Shown here piece after piece: positions 60,582 to 64,000 of a stretch of 64,000 bases of DNA. Location: positions 27,685 through 91,684 of the forward strand of contig JADYXR010000197.1 in the NCBI GenBank assembly GCA_021772095.1. Reading direction: 5' to 3'. Numbering within the stretch: position 1 is the stretch's first letter; each line of letters opens with the position of its first letter. Under the pieces are notes generated by a model. That model was not told where the DNA came from. It was given only the letters and a program-made list of their open reading frames with translations, and searched no databases. The position numbers and the translations under genes are program-made. The stretch comes from Candidatus Obscuribacter sp. (lineage in GTDB: Bacteria; Cyanobacteriota; Vampirovibrionia; Obscuribacterales; Obscuribacteraceae).

Positions 60582-61742
60582 GTGAACAGGATCGAAGAGA
60601 AAAAAAACACGACACCCGGCAAAGCTGGAAGCATCAACGAAGAAAGTGGCAAGGACTTTCAACCGTCGGTCAGCATTCTAAGCGTGCTTGGTGTCGTTTT
60701 TTGTACGACGGTCGCGGCTTATCTTCTCGAGTTGTTGGACCAGAGATTATCCATTCCGGTGCATTCCGCGAACATCGTCATGCCCTATCTATTGGGCGTC
60801 GTGTGGTCGGCATTGAAATTCGATCGAAAAATGGCAATCACGTCAGTGGTACTGAATGTGATATCGTTTTCGATTTATTATATTCGCCCGATTTCAGTTC
60901 AACAGCCGGATGATTTTGATTACGTTTTGATTTTTGTTGTCTTCCTGATTGTGACGATCCTGATCAACGAGCTTGCGTTTACGGCTCGGAAACAGGCAGA
61001 ACAACTGCGTGAAACCCAAGCGCAAATTGACAGAGAGCGTATGCGAAATACGCTTTTGCGATCTGTTTCGCATGATCTTCGCAGTCCGTTGTCGACGATC
61101 ATGGGCGCGTCGAGCAGTTTGTTGGACGCCACTGGAAGACAAGTTTCGATGGCGGATCGAAAAGAGTTGGCGCAGTCGATTTGCCGTGAGAGTAAACGGC
61201 TGGAACGGCAGGTCGGCAACCTTCTCGAGATGACGTCGCTTGAATCTGGTGGCTTGGTTTTAAACAAAGAATGGTATGCGCTCGATGAAATGTTGGGCAA
61301 CGCACTGACGTCGCTCGAGTCTTCACTTTGTGACAAAGATATCCAGATCGAAATCGCTGATGATGTACCGTTGGTTTTTGTGGATGGAGTTTTATTCGAA
61401 AAGGTGTTCATCAACTTAATTGAAAACTGCCTTAAATACGCGCCTTCCGAGAAGTATCGAGTATCTATTTCCAGAGTCGGTTCGACCGTTGAGACAGAAG
61501 TTTTTAACACCGGGAAACCGATTGAAGTTGGCGAAGAGAAAAAGATTTTCGACAAATTCTATCGCAGCGACAACTCTGTGAAAACTGATGGTGCCGGGCT
61601 TGGGCTGGCGATCTGCTATTCGATTTTGCATTTACACGACGGGCATATTTATGCAGTTCCAAAACTGACGAATGGCGTGTCGATGAAGTTTGCATTACCG
61701 ATTCCAAAAGATGTACCAACGATTGAATCTATCAAGGAGTAA
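60582..61742 (+). CDS. KdpD-type sensor histidine kinase lacking the KdpD N-terminal domains
   Basis: 386 aa from the GTG at 60582, five bases after GAGG; the track start is a TTG at 60558. Four membrane helices at residues about 30-130 (VVFCTTVAAYLLELL, VMPYLLGVVWSALKF, VVLNVISFSIYYI, VLIFVVFLIVTILIN) form a DUF4118-like KdpD module. HisKA has SVSHDLRSPLSTIMGASSSLL (phospho-acceptor His); HATPase has NLIENCLKYAP, FDKFYR and DGAGLGLAI. The G1 box reads VFNTGKPI, with Asn in the usual Asp position. E. coli KdpD has about 400 more N-terminal residues (KdpD and Usp domains), absent here. The regulator gene follows after three bases. Confidence 0.88.
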   Translation: MNRIEEKKNTTPGKAGSINEESGKDFQPSVSILSVLGVVFCTTVAAYLLELLDQRLSIPVHSANIVMPYLLGVVWSALKFDRKMAITSVVLNVISFSIYYIRPISVQQPDDFDYVLIFVVFLIVTILINELAFTARKQAEQLRETQAQIDRERMRNTLLRSVSHDLRSPLSTIMGASSSLLDATGRQVSMADRKELAQSICRESKRLERQVGNLLEMTSLESGGLVLNKEWYALDEMLGNALTSLESSLCDKDIQIEIADDVPLVFVDGVLFEKVFINLIENCLKYAPSEKYRVSISRVGSTVETEVFNTGKPIEVGEEKKIFDKFYRSDNSVKTDGAGLGLAICYSILHLHDGHIYAVPKLTNGVSMKFALPIPKDVPTIESIKE

Positions 61743-61745
61743 ACT

Positions 61746-62474
61746 TTGCCCGGAGAAGTCGCACCGCAACCGACCATATTGATAGTCGAAGATGAACCGG
61801 AGATTCGCAGATTTTTGCGTATCTCATTGGTGAATCACGGTTACACTTTGCTCGAAACTCCAAAAGGCGAAGAAGGGCTTACGCTGCTCGCCGAGAAGAA
61901 ACCGGCGCTTGTGATTCTCGATTTGGGATTGCCCGATCTCGATGGTGTTACTTTCACTCGACGGGCGCGCGAATGGAGTTCTGTACCAATCATTGTGTTG
62001 TCTGCTCGTACGCATGAGCAAGATAAAATTGACGCGCTCGAAGCTGGTGCTGATGACTACGTGACTAAACCGTTTGGAATTTTGGAACTGTTGGCGCGCA
62101 TCAAAGTGGCGTTTCGACACAGCGACAAAGTTGCGAGTTCGGCTGCGGAGGAACCGGTCTTCACCACAGGCGATATCAAAGTAGATCTGGCGAAAAGAAC
62201 AGTTTATGTGAAAGGCGAAGAAGTTCATTGCACGCCGATTGAATATCAAATCCTGACGATGCTCGTGAAGAATGCCGACCGCGTGGTGACGCAACAAGTT
62301 CTACTTCGCGAAATCTGGGGACCAGGACACGCCAAGCAAGGTCATTATTTACGCGTGTATGTTGGAACGTTGCGTCAAAAGTTAGAAGAACAATCGGCGC
62401 GGCCAAAATATTTGATCACAGAACCCGGCGTTGGCTATCGACTTCGTGTGATCGAAGAAACTAATGGCGGCTGA
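61746..62474 (+). CDS. KdpE-type OmpR-family response regulator
   Basis: 242 aa from a TTG at 61746 with AAGGAG five bases upstream. Receiver: IVEDEPEIRRFLR, phospho-acceptor Asp in VILDLGLPDLDG, IIVLSART and DDYVTKPFG. C-terminal winged helix: TPIEYQILTMLVKNADRVVTQQVLLREIWG, then YLRVYVGTLRQKLE and EPGVGYRL. It matches KdpE in length and motifs. Partner of the adjacent kinase. kdpFABC is not in the window, so control of potassium uptake is only implied. Confidence 0.9.
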   Translation: MPGEVAPQPTILIVEDEPEIRRFLRISLVNHGYTLLETPKGEEGLTLLAEKKPALVILDLGLPDLDGVTFTRRAREWSSVPIIVLSARTHEQDKIDALEAGADDYVTKPFGILELLARIKVAFRHSDKVASSAAEEPVFTTGDIKVDLAKRTVYVKGEEVHCTPIEYQILTMLVKNADRVVTQQVLLREIWGPGHAKQGHYLRVYVGTLRQKLEEQSARPKYLITEPGVGYRLRVIEETNGG

Positions 62475-62637
62475 CGACGGATAGCGAAAGCACGCGATGC
62501 CACTTCTCCTTTTTCTGACATTGTTCGTTCGTTGAGAAGTAAACTATTGAAACCAACCGGAGCCGCTGAAAGCAAGCGAATCGAGCGCCGCTGAGCGATC
62601 GACGGTGGTAGTGAAATTGCTTCTTGTGCTAAGCGAG

Positions 62638-64000
62638 TTATTGAGACAGGATGTAGTTGGACAGCGTTCGGACGCCGAAACCAACTCCGCCTTTGCTCAG
62701 TTCATTTGCATTTTTCTCGGACCAGGCTACACCGGCGATATCGAGGTGAGCCCACGGTTTGCCTTCGACAAATTCCTTGAGGAACATAGCGCCGCATGAG
62801 CTGCCGGCTTCGCCGCGAGAACCGGCGTTGATCAAGTCGGCGATGTCGCTTTGCAAAGCTGACTTGTATTCATCGAATAACGGAAGCTGCCAATATTTTT
62901 CACCGGATTTTTCTCCGGCTATAATCAGTTGATTGATCAAATCTTGATTGGTGCCCATGATACCAGCGGCGACGCGTCCCAGAGCGGTAACGACAGCTCC
63001 TGTCAAAGTTGCGACGTCGATCAACTCATCGACTTTTTCTTTGATCGCATATGTCAACGCATCCGCTAAAACGAGTCGGCCTTCTGCGTCGGTGTTATTC
63101 ACTTCAACAGTTTTGCCGTTCATCGCGGTGATCACATCGCCCGGGTGGAGCGCGTTTCCGCCTGGCATGTTTTCAGTGGCTGCCACGACTGCGACTACTG
63201 AAACGTTCGGCTTCAATGCACCAATTACTTTCATGACACCAAGAACGCACGCCGCGCCTGACATGTCATACTTCATACGTTCCATGCCCTGAGCCGTTTT
63301 CAACGACAAACCGCCGGAATCGAACGTGATTCCTTTTCCGATAATGCCGATTGTTTTTTTAGATTTTGGTGCGGTGTACTTGAGGATAATGAATTTCGGC
63401 GGCTCATCTGCTCCGCGCGCGACGCCTAGGAACAGACCCATTCCCAACTTTTCCATCTGTTGAGTATTGAGAACGGTGCAGGTCATATTGTTATCACGAG
63501 CGATATCTTTTGCTTCGAGGGACAGTCTCGTTGGTGTCATATAGACTGGTGGCTCGGTGATTAGAGCGCGTGCAAATGTGGTGGCTTTTGCCAACTCTTC
63601 AGCCTCGCGCACCGCTTTTTGATACGCACGTGGCTCGACATTGACACCGGCTAGACTCATTGTGACAACGGATTTTTTCGCTGCCGCGGTTTTTGTTTTC
63701 GCTGTTCCGTTCTCAGACTTATCTTTTTGCGATTTATATTTATCGAAGTCAAAGCTGCCCAGTATCCAACCTTCTACGGCGGCACCTACTTGTTCAGCGG
63801 CAGTTGCGCGCTCTGCGGCACCGCCTGCAGTGGCAGGCGCTGGTGTCTTCTTGGCGCGTGCTTTGGTTTTGGAACTACTATCGGCGGCGGCACTTTCTTT
63901 ATCTCTCAAATAGAAAACGACTTTAGCGCTGCCGTTGCCCTTTACCTTGCGAGCCACAGTGGCAGCCACTCGACGAATGATGACCGAATTGTATTCATCC
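62638..64000 (-). CDS. pepA: Leucyl aminopeptidase, M17 family (5' end beyond the window)
   Basis: The frame stays open past the track start (a GTG at 63969) to the window edge, reading DEYNSVIIRRVAATVARK, so the N-terminus lies outside. The visible part has the end of the N-terminal domain, a Lys/Ala/Ser-rich insert (KTKARAKKTPAPATAGG), then the catalytic M17 domain. Metal and catalytic segments are intact: GKGITFDSGGLSLK, MKYDMSGAACVLG, NTDAEGRLVLADAL, DVATLTGAVVTALG and HLDIAGVAW. It removes N-terminal amino acids from peptides in the cytoplasm, using two divalent metals, and typically forms hexamers. Confidence 0.93.
   Translation of the reverse strand, partial: DEYNSVIIRRVAATVARKVKGNGSAKVVFYLRDKESAAADSSSKTKARAKKTPAPATAGGAAERATAAEQVGAAVEGWILGSFDFDKYKSQKDKSENGTAKTKTAAAKKSVVTMSLAGVNVEPRAYQKAVREAEELAKATTFARALITEPPVYMTPTRLSLEAKDIARDNNMTCTVLNTQQMEKLGMGLFLGVARGADEPPKFIILKYTAPKSKKTIGIIGKGITFDSGGLSLKTAQGMERMKYDMSGAACVLGVMKVIGALKPNVSVVAVVAATENMPGGNALHPGDVITAMNGKTVEVNNTDAEGRLVLADALTYAIKEKVDELIDVATLTGAVVTALGRVAAGIMGTNQDLINQLIIAGEKSGEKYWQLPLFDEYKSALQSDIADLINAGSRGEAGSSCGAMFLKEFVEGKPWAHLDIAGVAWSEKNANELSKGGVGFGVRTLSNYILSQ

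Overview
The window looks like a chromosomal segment of a Gram-negative-type bacterium. It has a TolC outer-membrane channel, many Sec signal peptides, very large FHA-like exoproteins, many secreted TPR proteins and frequent GTG/TTG starts. From general knowledge I infer a deep-branching non-photosynthetic relative of the Cyanobacteria (Melainabacteria/Vampirovibrionia, Obscuribacterales-like). This is an inference from gene style; no rRNA or other marker gene is present to prove it. I see no CRISPR array, insertion sequence, prophage, tRNA or rRNA. Both edges cut genes: a C-terminal fragment on the + strand at the left edge, and a leucyl aminopeptidase on the - strand whose 5' end lies beyond the right edge.

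Layout. 0.2-3.4 kb (-): a copper-handling operon, TolC-family channel then a Met/His-rich two-domain multicopper oxidase. 3.7-10.9 kb: a FecR-like exported protein (-), then a TPR lipoprotein with a DUF2207 membrane protein, and a four-gene block of secreted TPR proteins in the mirrored paralogue order A-B-B'-A' (+). 10.9-12.5 kb (-): a HipBA toxin-antitoxin pair with a candidate operator. 12.9-17.5 kb (-): a possible signalling operon of a Pro/Gln-rich repeat protein, an EF-hand protein, and a three-receiver + Hpt diguanylate cyclase in which two receivers lack the phospho-acceptor Asp. 17.6-21.3 kb: hmgA, a membrane LRR protein, a small secreted protein and proC.

21.4-43.5 kb is the most striking part. 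Two paralogous giant exported proteins (1750 and 4039 aa) lie on the - strand. They share an N-terminal domain, FHA-like beta-helix repeats and a C-terminal FecR-like cap. Between them are a quinone oxidoreductase (-) and a GT-C/TMTC-like membrane glycosyltransferase (+) with a Ser/Gly/Thr low-complexity insert. I propose this as an adhesin plus glycosylation locus. No TpsB/Omp85 transporter or autotransporter barrel is visible.

43.9-57.6 kb holds uncharacterised and TPR genes: a kinesin-light-chain-like TPR protein, a second copy of the Pro/Gln-rich repeat family, an SDR/epimerase-like protein, three orphan proteins, a second DUF2207 protein, and a TPR protein translationally linked to a Cys-rich secreted protein. 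57.6-64 kb is regulatory: an XRE repressor with direct repeats upstream, a one-TM micro-protein, a double-PAS protein without output domain, an LRV-repeat protein, a truncated KdpD-type kinase with its KdpE-type regulator, and the partial pepA.

Recurrent themes are paralogous pairs (DUF2207 twice, A/B TPR genes twice, Pro/Gln repeat family twice, giant FecR exoproteins twice), in-frame short tandem repeats inside exported or low-complexity proteins, and short repeats that copy the stop-codon region of a gene.
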